Assembly (NCBI RefSeq): GCF_009910705.1
Contig: NZ_JAAAXJ010000011.1
Span: forward strand, 44,125 to 108,124
DNA: 64,000 nucleotides
Direction of reading: 5' to 3'
From: Microvirga arsenatis
Lineage (GTDB): Bacteria; Pseudomonadota; Alphaproteobacteria; Rhizobiales; Beijerinckiaceae
Shown here piece by piece: positions 35,653 to 44,282 of this stretch. A program made the position numbers and the translations under genes. Position 1 is the stretch's first letter, and every line of letters starts with the position of its first letter. The notes under the pieces were generated by a model. The model had not been told where the DNA came from. It saw only the letters and a program-made list of their open reading frames with translations, and did no database searches.

Positions 35653-35784
35653 TCACAGATCCAGCGCCTTCGGGCCCGCAGCGGGAGCTGCGAGCCGTCG
35701 GGTTTGCTCGAGGGTGGCGCTTGGGGCAGCCCGGCTCGATGGGTGGTGGTGTGGATGGAAGAGCCGGACGGCCTCTTCGCGCAC
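35653..35784 (-). CDS. Putative histidine-rich leader peptide upstream of hisZG
   Basis: A 43-codon ORF from GTG 35784 to TGA 35653 encodes residues 1-16 VREEAVRLFHPHHHPS, with four His within five residues (10, 12-14). It lies about 136 bases after the predicted start of a minus-strand promoter and 174 bases before hisZ. A GAAGAG/CTCTTC hairpin precedes the His codons. After them, two mutually exclusive pairings are possible: 35733-35738 with 35691-35696 (CGAGCC/GGCTCG), or 35716-35721 with 35663-35668 (AGCGCC/GGCGCT). This is how His attenuators work, but no U-run terminator is visible and the ribosome-binding site (GAAAAGAA) is weak. Confidence 0.4.
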   Translation of the reverse strand: MREEAVRLFHPHHHPSSRAAPSATLEQTRRLAAPAAGPKALDL

Positions 35785-35926
35785 GGTTCTTTTCAGGCGG
35801 ACCTGGAACAGGCCAGGATCGGCCTCCCGCGACCACAGGATTGCGAGCCCTGCGGCGGGACCGTGCCTGCTCCCACACTGCGACGCCTCGCGAGCGCGCC
35901 CCTCACAGGAGCAGATCTAAGACAAC

Positions 35927-35955
35927 GATATAGCCGAGCTTGCAGCAGAAGTCAA
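35927..35955 (-). promoter_or_regulatory. Near-consensus sigma-70 promoter pointing to hisZ
   Basis: On the minus strand TTGACT (35955-35950), a 17-base spacer and TATATC (35932-35927). The surrounding 40 bases are AT-rich compared with neighbours. Transcription would start near 35920 and run about 440 bases before hisZ. It could drive hisZG through a long leader or a separate small RNA. Confidence 0.6.
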
Positions 35956-36009
35956 GAACAAAGTAAGAACATTACACCCTCACCTCGTCCTCACCTCGTC
36001 CTCACCTTG

Positions 36010-36282
36010 CCCTCTCCCCGCCGCGGGAGAGGGTGGCCTGCGCAGCAGGCCGGGAGAGGGGCCGTCAGACGTCGAGCACCGCCCCTCTCCCGGCTCGCTC
36101 CGCTCGCCACCCTCCCCCGCAGAGAGGGGAGGGTTTATCCTGAGTTCTCTCCTGCACACGATCCCGGATCGGCTGCGCCGTCCGGGATGACGACGGGGCG
36201 GTGCTCGAGGGCATGCCGATGATGACGTTAAGGAAGGGGGTGCATGCCGGTCCCGGATTCCGCTGCGCTTCGTCCGGGATGC
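36010..36282. repeat. Cluster of palindromic repeats in the hisZ-hisS gap
   Basis: No gene is seen here. The stretch holds a CCCTCTCCC...GGGAGAGGG hairpin unit (36010-36060), an inverted partner (36081-36133), and two CATCCCGGA-family palindromes (36160-36191 and 36249-36282). The linker CCTGCACRCGATCCCGGATC also occurs at the 38.6-kb cluster, so these parts move or are conserved as a composite. The rest of 35480-36298 holds the leader ORF and promoter described separately. Confidence 0.8.
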
Positions 36283-36298
36283 CTCAAGGTACGAACAC

Positions 36299-36745
36299 CT
36301 AGTGCTTCTCGGCCGTGTCGCTCTTCTCGCCCTTGGGCTTGGCCGTCTTGCGCTTGCTGTGGTCGCTGGAGCGGTTCACGTATTTGACCTTCTTGGGCTC
36401 CGCCTTGCCGCTCTCCTCGCCGACGAGGCTGGGGGGCAGGAAATGGCGGGCGGCTTCCGTCACCACGCCGGCAACGGCGCCGGCGGCCGTCTGGGTCAGG
36501 TCGGCCGTCTGGGAGCCCGCATCCGCAACAGCCGCGCCGGCCTTCTTGGCGGTGCGGGTCTTGGTGAGCGCTGCGGCAGCGGCGCCTGCGGCGGCGATGA
36601 GCGCGTCGGCCAGGATCTCACGGCCGAGATCGGTGTTGATCAGGTCCATGAGGCCGGACTTCTTGGCCGATTTCGCCAGCTTCGTGCCCGTGCTCTTGCC
36701 GGAACCCTTCTTCGATTTGCTGCCGCTCTTCTTGTCCTTCGCCAT
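36299..36745 (-). CDS. Small lysine- and alanine-rich protein of unknown function
   Basis: 148 residues. The N terminus (1-30) is almost all Lys, Ser and Gly (MAKDKKSGSKSKKGSGKS), a middle helix is Ala-rich (ILADALIAAAGAAAAAL; about residues 44-60), and the C terminus is again basic. This looks like a nucleic-acid-binding or histone-like tail around one hydrophobic helix, but I recognise no family. The start at 36745 has AGGAGA upstream; a longer frame to 36793 lacks one. It lies 70 bases downstream of hisS on the same strand, so it may be co-transcribed. Confidence 0.65.
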   Translation of the reverse strand: MAKDKKSGSKSKKGSGKSTGTKLAKSAKKSGLMDLINTDLGREILADALIAAAGAAAAALTKTRTAKKAGAAVADAGSQTADLTQTAAGAVAGVVTEAARHFLPPSLVGEESGKAEPKKVKYVNRSSDHSKRKTAKPKGEKSDTAEKH

Positions 36746-36815
36746 GTTCGTCTCCTGATGGTCAAGCTTCCGAGACAACCCGAAGGTCGGCATCGGGGTT
36801 CCAGAACGGCCAAGG

Positions 36816-38300
36816 TTATCCGAAATGGCGGCCGAGAACCTCGCGCACGGCCTCGACCAGCTTCTCCTCGGCCACGGAGAACTGCGCCGGGCGGGCAGCC
36901 TTCCACTCCTCGTTGGAGGCGATGGCCTGGGCCGCCTTGGCGCCCTCGATCAGGTCCTTGATCTCCACCTCGCCGCGCTCGCGCTCGTTGGAGCCCTGGA
37001 TGACCACGCAGGGGCTCCCCCGCCGGTCGGCATATTTCATCTGCGCCTTCATGCCCGAGGAGCCGAGATAGAGCTCGGCCCGGATGCCGGCCTGGCGCAG
37101 ACGCGAGACCATGCGCTGGTAGGCGGCGATCTGGTCGCGGTCCATCACCAGCACCACGACGGGACCGGGCGTCTGCGCGCCGGACACGATGGGGCTCTTC
37201 ACCATCTGGAGCGCCGACAGCAGGCGCGAGACGCCGATGGAGAAGCCGGTCGCCGGAACGGGCTCGGTGCGGAAGCGGCCCACGAGGCCGTCATAACGCC
37301 CGCCGCCGCCCACGGAGCCGAAGCGCACGGGGCGCCCGTCCTCGTCCTGCACCTGGAAGGTCAGCTCCGCCTCGTAGACCGGACCGGTGTAGTATTCGAG
37401 GCCGCGCACCACGGAGGGGTCGATGGTCACGCGATCCTCGTATCCGGAGGAGGCGACCAGGGCAGCGATCTCAGCGAGCTCGTCCGCGCCTTCCAGGCCG
37501 CGAGTCGAGGTGCCGACGACCCTGCGCAGGTTCTCGACCGTCTCCGCATTGTCCGCGCCCTTGGCGCTCGTGAAAGCCAGCACGCGCTGGATGGCATCCG
37601 CCGAAAGCTCCGCGCCCTTCGTGAAGTCCCCGCTCTCGTCCTTGCGGCCTGCGCCCAGAAGCTGGCTCACGCCTTCAGGCCCCAAGCGATCGAGCTTGTC
37701 GATGGCGCGCAGCACCGTCAGACGCTGGCCGGCCTTGTCCTCGCCGCCGAGGCCGATGGCTTCGAGCACGCCGTCCAGAACCTTGCGGTTGTTGACCTTG
37801 ATGATGAAGTCGCCGCGCTTGAGCCCGAGCCGCTCCAGCGTATCGGCGGCCATCATGCAGATTTCCGCATCCGCCGCGACGGAGGCGGCGCCCACCGTGT
37901 CGGCGTCGAACTGCATGAACTGGCGGAAACGGCCGGGGCCGGGCTTCTCGTTGCGGAACACCCAGCCCACCCGGTAGCTGCGATAGGGCTTGGGGAGCGC
38001 ATCGAAGTTCTCGGCCACGTAGCGGGCAAGCGGCGCGGTCAGGTCGTAGCGGAGCGACAGCCACTGCTCGTCGTCGTCCTGGAACGAGAACACGCCCTCG
38101 TTCGGCCGGTCCTGATCGGGCAGGAATTTTCCCAAAGCGTCGGTGTACTCGACGAAGGGCGTCTCGACCCCCTCGAAGCCGTAGAGTTCATAGGACTCGC
38201 GGATCGCCGCCAGCATGCGCTCGGTGGCGGCGAGATCGGCGGGAGTGCGGTCGGCAAAGCCGCGCGGCGCGCGGGCCTTGATCGTGTCGGCCTTGGACAT
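36816..38300 (-). CDS. hisS: Histidyl-tRNA synthetase
   Basis: 494 residues, class II synthetase. Motif 2 reads [24 protein letters not shown], the His-specific loop [11 protein letters not shown] is present, and motif 3 lies in [15 protein letters not shown]-terminal anticodon-binding domain follows (about 400-494). It charges tRNA-His. The alphaproteobacterial form is longer than the E. coli enzyme (424). The ATG at 38300 has no strong ribosome-binding site. Genes for hisZ (its paralogue) and hisG follow on the same strand after 1.3 kb. Confidence 0.97.
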   Translation of the reverse strand: MSKADTIKARAPRGFADRTPADLAATERMLAAIRESYELYGFEGVETPFVEYTDALGKFLPDQDRPNEGVFSFQDDDEQWLSLRYDLTAPLARYVAENFDALPKPYRSYRVGWVFRNEKPGPGRFRQFMQFDADTVGAASVAADAEICMMAADTLERLGLKRGDFIIKVNNRKVLDGVLEAIGLGGEDKAGQRLTVLRAIDKLDRLGPEGVSQLLGAGRKDESGDFTKGAELSADAIQRVLAFTSAKGADNAETVENLRRVVGTSTRGLEGADELAEIAALVASSGYEDRVTIDPSVVRGLEYYTGPVYEAELTFQVQDEDGRPVRFGSVGGGGRYDGLVGRFRTEPVPATGFSIGVSRLLSALQMVKSPIVSGAQTPGPVVVLVMDRDQIAAYQRMVSRLRQAGIRAELYLGSSGMKAQMKYADRRGSPCVVIQGSNERERGEVEIKDLIEGAKAAQAIASNEEWKAARPAQFSVAEEKLVEAVREVLGRHFG

Positions 38301-38400
38301 GGTTTTTTAACGGCAGCCGTTGGAGTGGAAAACGTGCTGCGGTCACTACTCCCTGTAGCGGGGAGGGGCAAGGGTTGTTGCCATATGGGCAGTATCAGCC

Positions 38401-38672
38401 GTCATCCCGGACGAAGCGAAGCGGAGATCCGGGATCGTTTGCAGGATGAACCGCATGTTTCCCTCCCCCTTGCGGGGAGGGGCAGGGGTGGGGGTAGTCC
38501 GACCGGGTGACGGGCTCGCCAAGTCAGGCGCTGTACGGCCTCCCGTGTCACTTACAAAGGATAACACTCCGACTTTGCGACCCCCACCCTCAATCCCTCC
38601 CCGCAAGGGGGAGGGAAGAGGCGCTTCATCCTGCACGCGATCCCGGATCGGCTCAAGCCGTCCGGGATGACG
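38401..38672. repeat. Composite palindrome of nested repeat units
   Basis: Outer arms are CATCCCGGA-family palindromes (38401-38437 and 38639-38672). Inside them lie TTGCAGGATGAA and TTCATCCTGCA. Inside those are CCTCCCCCTTGCGGGGAGG (about 38462-38480) and its inverse CCTCCCCGCAAGGGGGAGG (about 38596-38614). About 85 unrelated bases lie in the centre (38496-38580). The whole 272 bp is one imperfect inverted repeat in the 387-bp gap upstream of hisS. No ORF is seen. Confidence 0.8.
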
Positions 38673-38687
38673 CATGTTAGGGGAGGT

Positions 38688-40037
38688 TCAAGCCACCGCC
38701 TTGATCACCTTGGTGAGCTTGTCGACGATCTCGCCGATCTGCTCCTCGGTGACGATGAGCGGCGGGGAGAGGGCGATGGTGTCGCCGGTGACGCGCATCA
38801 TGATGCCGTGCTCCTGGAAGCCGCGGTCCATGGCCTCGAAGGCGCGGGCGCCGACCGCGTCGGGCCGCGAGGCGAGGTCGATGGCGCCGACGAGGCCGAT
38901 GGTGCGGATGTCGAGCACGTTCGGCAGGCCCTTCAGGGAGTGGATCGCATCGGCCCAGACCGGCTCCAGGGTCCTGGCCCGCTCGAACAGCCGCTCGTCG
39001 CGGTAGATGTCCTGGGCGGCGAGGGCCGCGGCGCAGGCGAGCGGGTGGCCGGAATAGGTGTAGCCGTGGAAGAGCTCGATCATGTGCTCCGGACCCTTCA
39101 TGAAGGTGTCGTAGAGCCCCTGGCGCACCATCACGCCGCCCATGGGCACGGCGCCGGAATTCACGCCCTTGGCGAAGGTGATCATGTCCGGAACGACGCC
39201 GTAGCGCTCGGCGGCGAACGCCGTGCCGAGGCGGCCGAAGCCGGTGATGACCTCGTCGAAGATGAGCAGGATGCCGTGCCTGTCGCAGATCTCGCGCAGG
39301 CGCTTGAGATAGCCCTTGGGCGGAGCCAGCACGCCGGTGGAGCCGGCCATCGGCTCGACGATCACGGCCGCGATCGTCGAGGCGTCGTGGAGGGTGACGA
39401 TGCGCTCGAGCTCGTCGGCCAGATGCGCGCCCCATTCGGGCTCGCCGCGGGAGAAGGCCTGCTGCTCGCGGTTGTAGGTGTGGGGCAGGTGGTCGACGCC
39501 CGCCAGCAGGGAGCCGAAGAACTGGCGGTTCTTGACGATGCCGCCCACCGAGATGCCGCCGAAGCCGACGCCGTGATAGCCGCGCTCGCGGCCGATGAGG
39601 CGCGTCTTGCTGCCCTGGCCCCGCACGTTCCAATAGGCCAGCGCCACCTTCAAGGCGGTGTCCACGGCCTCCGAGCCGGAATTGCAGAAGAAGACGTGGT
39701 TGAGATCGCCGGGGGCGAGCTGGGCGAGGCGCGAGGCCAGCGCAAAGCCGCCCGCATGGCCGAACTGGAAGGCGGGCGAGTAGTCGAGCTCCTCGGCCTG
39801 GGCCTGGATGGCCCGGGTGATCTCGTCCCGGTTGTGGCCGGCGTTGCAGCACCAGAGGCCGGCCGCGCCGTCGATCACCTCGCGCCCCTCGGGGGTGTAG
39901 TAGTACATCCCCTTGGCGCGGGCGATCATCCGCGGCCGCTGCTTGAACGAGCGGTTGGCCGTGAACGGAAGCCACCAGGCCTCCAGGTCGTTGGGCGCGG
40001 TGAGATCGTTGGCGGCTCTGGACGTCTGGGCGCTCAT
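38688..40037 (-). CDS. Class III aminotransferase (omega-amino acid:pyruvate type)
   Basis: 449 residues, fold type I PLP enzyme. YYYTPEGREVIDGAAGLWCCNAGH near the N terminus, FFCNSGSEAVDTALK, the PLP-binding Lys in MITFAKGVNSGAVPMGGVM, and HGYTYSGHPLACAAALA match beta-alanine/omega-amino acid:pyruvate transaminases. Substrate is inferred from similarity. The start MSAQTSRAANDL at 40037 has CGGGGGAA upstream; a longer frame is not supported. Confidence 0.87.
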   Translation of the reverse strand: MSAQTSRAANDLTAPNDLEAWWLPFTANRSFKQRPRMIARAKGMYYYTPEGREVIDGAAGLWCCNAGHNRDEITRAIQAQAEELDYSPAFQFGHAGGFALASRLAQLAPGDLNHVFFCNSGSEAVDTALKVALAYWNVRGQGSKTRLIGRERGYHGVGFGGISVGGIVKNRQFFGSLLAGVDHLPHTYNREQQAFSRGEPEWGAHLADELERIVTLHDASTIAAVIVEPMAGSTGVLAPPKGYLKRLREICDRHGILLIFDEVITGFGRLGTAFAAERYGVVPDMITFAKGVNSGAVPMGGVMVRQGLYDTFMKGPEHMIELFHGYTYSGHPLACAAALAAQDIYRDERLFERARTLEPVWADAIHSLKGLPNVLDIRTIGLVGAIDLASRPDAVGARAFEAMDRGFQEHGIMMRVTGDTIALSPPLIVTEEQIGEIVDKLTKVIKAVA

Positions 40038-40140
40038 AGGTTCCCCCGGGGAAAGCAATGTCCCGGGCAGCCTATCAGCGCTCCGGAGGGCTCGCAAAAG
40101 GAACTTTGCGGCAAGCCATGAACGGGGAGCAATCCTGCCG

Positions 40141-40362
40141 CTACATGGTCATGGCCTGGGCTTCGTAACCGGCGGCATCGAGGGCCTGGGCCACTTCGAG
40201 GGCCTGGGCCCTCGTGACCACGTGCACGCGCCCGTGCTCCAGGTCCACCTCGACCTTGGCGGACGGATCGAGGCGCTGGATCGCCTTGGTCACCGAATTG
40301 ACGCAGCCCTGGCAGGTCATGCCCTCCACCTGCATCAGAAGATCCTTGCGGGGTTCCTCCAT
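40141..40362 (-). CDS. Heavy-metal-associated (HMA) domain protein, CopZ-like
   Basis: 73 residues. The motif GMTCQGCVNSVTKAIQRLDPSAKVEVDLEHGRVHV is the ferredoxin-like HMA fold with the CxxC metal site, typical of copper chaperones and copper ATPase N-domains. No copper ATPase is next to it. The start at 40362 (MEEPRKDLL) has AGGACGGAG upstream. Divergent from the membrane protein at 40529. Confidence 0.85.
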   Translation of the reverse strand: MEEPRKDLLMQVEGMTCQGCVNSVTKAIQRLDPSAKVEVDLEHGRVHVVTRAQALEVAQALDAAGYEAQAMTM

Positions 40363-40528
40363 CGTCTCCGTCCTCTTCGAAAGCTCTGTCGGGATGCGAT
40401 AGCCAACGCGCCGCTGCGCGAAAATGTCCATTTCGGGAATGCGAAGCTTGCCGACCGATTCGCCGTGATTCACTGTCTGTTAAGACACTGATTCGGCCGA
40501 AGCGCCGAGCCGGGGAGCGGGGGCACCC

Positions 40529-41038
40529 ATGGTCACGAACAAGAAATCCATTCCGGTCCTGCGGGGTCGGAAGGCGGCTTTGCTCGCCTTCACGCCAGCC
40601 TTTCTGACGGCAGCCATGCCGGCCTACGTTCCCGTGGGGACGGGCCTCGTCATGCCGTATGCGGTCTTCCTGGTCGCGATCGCCGTTCTCGGCATCGTTC
40701 TGTTCCGGCGCCAAGCCGAGGCCGAGCACCGACCGCGCGCCCGAACGGCGGCTCCGGGCCCGCAGCAGGCGGGTGCGGCCGCGCCGCTCGTCCTGCGCCC
40801 GCCGCGGGCCGATGCCGGCGGTCCGGCCTTTCTCCTGCGCGAGCTTGCCCGCACCGCCGACGGGCAGGCCGGCCCGGCGCAGGCGCGTCCGGCCAAGCCC
40901 GCGCTCGTCGCGGAGGAGATGCGGGGTCAGGCGTGCCTGCCCGACCCGTGCCTGCTGCCGTCCCTGCACAGGTTCGCCGGCGAGATGGCGGTTCTCGACG
41001 GGCCCGAGCGCGCTCCGGCCCTGCAGCGCGCCGGTTGA
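40529..41038 (+). CDS. Hypothetical membrane-anchored protein
   Basis: 169 residues with no recognised family. A basic N terminus precedes two hydrophobic segments (AALLAFTPAFLTAAMPAYV and VMPYAVFLVAIAVLGIVLF; about residues 16-60). A long Ala/Pro/Arg-rich cytoplasmic tail follows, with a CLPDPCLLPSL stretch near the C terminus. High third-position GC in this frame and GGGAGCGGGGG before the ATG support it as real. Overlapping frames on both strands are shadows. Confidence 0.55.
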   Translation: MVTNKKSIPVLRGRKAALLAFTPAFLTAAMPAYVPVGTGLVMPYAVFLVAIAVLGIVLFRRQAEAEHRPRARTAAPGPQQAGAAAPLVLRPPRADAGGPAFLLRELARTADGQAGPAQARPAKPALVAEEMRGQACLPDPCLLPSLHRFAGEMAVLDGPERAPALQRAG

Positions 41039-41090
41039 CTTGGGGCACGCAAGAGCCTACCCGCCCGGGTTCATCAGATGCCGAGAACCC

Positions 41091-41966
41091 ATGACCGCTT
41101 CATCCCGACCCCTTCTCGTCGAAGGCCTGCAGCCTCTCGCCGATGCCTACGATCTCATCCTCTGCGACGTCTGGGGCGTGCTGCATAACGGCGTGAAGGC
41201 CTATGAGGCGGCAAGCGATGCGCTCACCCGCTTCCGCGCCAAGGGCGGGCGGGTGGTGCTGGTCTCCAACGCGCCCCGTCCCGGCTCCTCGGTGGGAACG
41301 CAGCTCGACGGGTTCCAGGTGCCGCGCTCGGCCTACGATGCCATCGTGACCTCAGGCGACCTGACGCGGCTCGCCATCCAGGAGCGCATCGACAAGGTGG
41401 TGCACCACATCGGCCCGCCCCGCGACATGCCGATCTACAATGGGCTTGAGGTGCGCTTCGGCTCCATCGCGGAGGCGGATTACGTGGTCTGCTCCGGCTT
41501 CGACAACGACGAAGAGGAGACGGTGGAGGACTACCGGCCGCAGCTCGAAGCCATGCGCCGCCGCGGCCTGCTCATGGTCTGCGCCAATCCCGACCTCGTC
41601 GTCGAGCGCGGCCACATGATCCTGCCCTGCGCCGGCACCATCGCCCTGGCTTACGAGGAGATGGGCGGCGAGGTGTTCTACGCGGGCAAGCCGCACCGCC
41701 CGGTCTACGAGCGGGCTCTTGCGGTGGCGTCCGATCTCGCCGGCCATCCGATCCCGAAGGAGAGGGTGCTGGCGGTCGGCGATGCCATCCGCACCGACAT
41801 CGCGGGCGCGGTGGGCTTCGGCATCGACGCCCTGATGATCGCCCGCGGCATCCACGCGGAGGAGCTGGGGCTGCACAGGGGCGATCTCGTGTCGGATCAT
41901 GCGCAGGATTGGGTGGACCGGCAGCCGGTGCGGCCGACGGCGCTCACGGACGTGCTGTCCTGGTGA
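41091..41966 (+). CDS. HAD-superfamily class IIA hydrolase
   Basis: 291 residues. Motif I LCDVWGVLHNG, motif II VLVSNAPRP, motif III with the Lys in YAGKPHRPVYERAL, and motif IV VLAVGDAIRTDIAGAVG are all present. Family TIGR01459-like phosphatases are common in alphaproteobacteria; the substrate (a small phosphate ester) is unknown. The ATG at 41091 is chosen because sequence upstream in frame is not family-like. Followed by ribF after a 150-base gap holding a weak palindrome (about 41984-42025). Confidence 0.87.
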   Translation: MTASSRPLLVEGLQPLADAYDLILCDVWGVLHNGVKAYEAASDALTRFRAKGGRVVLVSNAPRPGSSVGTQLDGFQVPRSAYDAIVTSGDLTRLAIQERIDKVVHHIGPPRDMPIYNGLEVRFGSIAEADYVVCSGFDNDEEETVEDYRPQLEAMRRRGLLMVCANPDLVVERGHMILPCAGTIALAYEEMGGEVFYAGKPHRPVYERALAVASDLAGHPIPKERVLAVGDAIRTDIAGAVGFGIDALMIARGIHAEELGLHRGDLVSDHAQDWVDRQPVRPTALTDVLSW

Positions 41967-42116
41967 AGTTGCCTATCCATCGCGTGTCATCTCCTCCGCT
42001 CGCGCTAAGGCCGGGAATGACACCGAGGCGTCGCTCCTCCCTTGACCCACCGGTTGCTTTTCGACAGGGTCGCGCGGCATTGACCCCTCCACGATGAGTT
42101 CCGAGGTTCTCCCCCG

Positions 42117-43061
42117 ATGCCCACCCCCTTCGCGATCTGCCGCGATGGCGAGCCCGTGCCCGAGAGCCTCGGGGGAGCCGTGGCGGCCATCGGCAATTTC
42201 GACGGGGTGCATCGCGGGCACCGGCATCTGCTGCAACTGGCCCTGAATTCGGGACGGCCCGCCGCCGCCGTCACCTTCGAGCCGCATCCGCGCACCTTCT
42301 TCCAGCCCGACAGGCCGCTCTTCCGCCTGACGCCCGAGGCCGTGAAGCTCGCGATCTTCGCGCGCCTCGGCCTGACGGGCGCCTTCGTGCGGCGCTTCGA
42401 CGGAGCGCTCGCCGCCCTGACGGCGGAGGACTTCGTGAATCTGCTGGCGCGGGAGCTGCAGCTGTCCGGCGTGGTGATCGGTCACGACTTCCATTTCGGC
42501 CGCGGGCGCGAGGGCAATCCGGAGCGCATGGCAAAACTCTGCCGCGAACGGGGCCTCGACTGCCTGGTGGCGCCGGCCGTCGTCGAGGGAACGCAGCCGG
42601 TTTCCTCCAGCGCCATCCGCGCCGCCCTGGAAGCGGGCGACGTCGCCGCGGCCGGCCGCCTCCTCGGCTATCGCTGGTTCGTCCGCTCCGAGGTGCGCCA
42701 TGGCGACAAGCGCGGGCGGGTGCTGGGCTATCCGACCGCCAACATGGCCTTGGGCAGCGATTGCCGCCTGCGTCACGGCATCTACGCGGTGCGGGCCTCC
42801 GCCGGCGGCAGGATTGTCGATGGCGTCGCCAGCTTCGGCCGCCGCCCGACCTTCGACAACGGGGCGCCGCTGCTCGAAGTGCATCTCTTCGACTTCGCCG
42901 GAGACCTCTACGGGCAGGTCCTGGACGTGGAGTTCGTCGGCTGGATCCGCGGCGAGGAGCGCTTCGACGGAATCGAGGCGCTGATCGCCCGGATGGACCT
43001 GGACTCGATCGAGGCCAAGCGGATGCTGGCGGAGGATCAGGTCGTTTCGATGATTGCATAG
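42117..43061 (+). CDS. ribF: Bifunctional riboflavin kinase/FAD synthetase
   Basis: 314 residues. The N-terminal FAD synthetase domain has IGNFDGVHRGHRHLL and the VVIGHDFHFGRGREGN and SSSAIRAALEAGDV segments. The C-terminal riboflavin kinase domain has GDKRGRVLGYPTANMAL and VASFGRRPTFDNG. It converts riboflavin to FMN and FAD. In alphaproteobacteria ribF commonly precedes ileS and lspA, and here they follow 2 kb downstream after two inserted minus-strand genes. Confidence 0.96.
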   Translation: MPTPFAICRDGEPVPESLGGAVAAIGNFDGVHRGHRHLLQLALNSGRPAAAVTFEPHPRTFFQPDRPLFRLTPEAVKLAIFARLGLTGAFVRRFDGALAALTAEDFVNLLARELQLSGVVIGHDFHFGRGREGNPERMAKLCRERGLDCLVAPAVVEGTQPVSSSAIRAALEAGDVAAAGRLLGYRWFVRSEVRHGDKRGRVLGYPTANMALGSDCRLRHGIYAVRASAGGRIVDGVASFGRRPTFDNGAPLLEVHLFDFAGDLYGQVLDVEFVGWIRGEERFDGIEALIARMDLDSIEAKRMLAEDQVVSMIA

Positions 43062-43066
43062 GGATC

Positions 43067-43098
43067 GATCCCGGATCGCCTGCGGCGTCCGGGATGAC
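43067..43098. repeat. Short palindromic repeat (CATCCCGGA family) after ribF
   Basis: GATCCCGGA...TCCGGGATGAC around TCGCCTGCGGCG lies between the convergent stops of ribF and the DUF3095 gene. Same family as the copies near hisZ and hisS. In this position it may act as a transcription end signal. Confidence 0.75.
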
Positions 43099-43104
43099 AG
43101 CCCT

Positions 43105-44274
43105 TCACAAAGCCGGCCTCATCGCCTGCGCGGCCATGGCGTAGCCGCCCATGGCGCCGTCCACGAAATGGATGTGGTCGGCTCGGGTGGGCGAGGGCAC
43201 GAAGCAGGTCATGAGGGCCGCATCCTGCCGGTGCAGCCCGGAGCGGGCGATGCCCCTGCGCTCGGCCTCCTGGAGCAGGGCCTGCAGCCGGTCGGCAAGG
43301 GCGGGCGTGCAGTCCAGCGTCATCCGCAGGCCGTCATCGAACTTGCGAAAGTCCGTGTTCTCGACAAGCTGGTGGCTGTACTGGGCGGGATCGAAGCCGC
43401 CGTATGGGCGGCCCGTCCGGAAGATCAGGAACGCGGCGAGACGCCCGGCCGCGAGCCGCACCAGGGGCCACAGGCGTAGACCGCTCGTCCGCACGGTCTT
43501 GGCCTCGATCCCGAAACCCTTGAACGGGGACGCGAGCGGAGGCCCCTTGTCCGGCAGCGGACGGCCGGCTTCCGGGCCTTCTGCCAGCGACAGAACCTCG
43601 CTCACGAGGAGATTGAAGGCCTCCGGGCTCGTTCCGGGCGCGGGCAGGATGATGAGGGAGAGGATCACGCCGCGCTCCGGCCTGATCTCGTCGAAGCGGC
43701 AGCTCAGGCCGGACAGGTCGGGCAGGGTGCCCGGCGGGGCGGGGGGAAGGGCGAAGGCTCCCTCCTTCATCCGCCGCTCGGCCCAGGCCAGTCCGCCGCC
43801 GGAGAACATGGCGTAGGACACGTCCGGCGAGGCCGCAAAGCGGGCGATGCGCACGTCCTGGCCCGCGGCGCGGATCTCCGAGACCGGAACGAGCGCGATG
43901 CGCAGCTCGAAGCCGAAGGCTTCATTCACCCAGGTCGCGGTGGCGGAGAGCGCCTCCTGGGCCGCCTCGGCCTGGGTCGCCGGCAGGGCGAAGCTCGCGC
44001 CGTCGCCGCCGAACACGAAGGGGAATTCGCTGGTGCCGAGCCGGTTGGCCAGCGCGGCGATGACGGCGGCGGCGGCCGTGTTGACCTCCTTGTAGCGGCC
44101 CGCCCGGATGGCGGCGGTGGAGCGCACGATGTCGCTCAAGCCCAGCACCCAATCGTCCGGAACGGGCAGATACAGCGCCGGGTCCGTCAGCTCGGAGAAA
44201 TGGTCGAAGACGGGCAGGCGGTCATAGAAGCCGGCGCCCGTCCGCCGATCGCTCTCCTGGCGACCGCCTGCCAT
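43105..44274 (-). CDS. DUF3095 family protein
   Basis: 389 residues. FYDRLPVFDHFSELTDPALYLPVPDDWVLGLSDIVRSTAAIRAGRYKEVN is the DUF3095 N-terminal pattern. The core FPFVFGGDGASFALP resembles a nucleotide-cyclase palm (members are often labelled adenylate cyclase), but activity has not been shown to my knowledge. The start at 44274 is 8 bases after the msrB stop, so the two genes probably form an operon; longer frames run into msrB. Confidence 0.8.
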   Translation of the reverse strand: MAGGRQESDRRTGAGFYDRLPVFDHFSELTDPALYLPVPDDWVLGLSDIVRSTAAIRAGRYKEVNTAAAAVIAALANRLGTSEFPFVFGGDGASFALPATQAEAAQEALSATATWVNEAFGFELRIALVPVSEIRAAGQDVRIARFAASPDVSYAMFSGGGLAWAERRMKEGAFALPPAPPGTLPDLSGLSCRFDEIRPERGVILSLIILPAPGTSPEAFNLLVSEVLSLAEGPEAGRPLPDKGPPLASPFKGFGIEAKTVRTSGLRLWPLVRLAAGRLAAFLIFRTGRPYGGFDPAQYSHQLVENTDFRKFDDGLRMTLDCTPALADRLQALLQEAERRGIARSGLHRQDAALMTCFVPSPTRADHIHFVDGAMGGYAMAAQAMRPAL

Positions 44275-44282
44275 GGGAGGCT

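Noticed and set aside
35640..35925. 6S, SRP, RNase P or tmRNA gene in the hisZ-hisS gap
   Set aside because: Key conserved motifs of these RNAs were not found by eye on either strand.
38338..38680. CRISPR-like repeats near 38.4 kb
   Set aside because: The repeated units are inverted palindromes of unequal spacing, not regularly spaced direct repeats, and no cas genes are present.
40034..40969. 311-codon minus-strand frame covering the HMA gene and the membrane protein
   Set aside because: The HMA domain reads in another frame with a good ribosome-binding site, and this frame has no domain.
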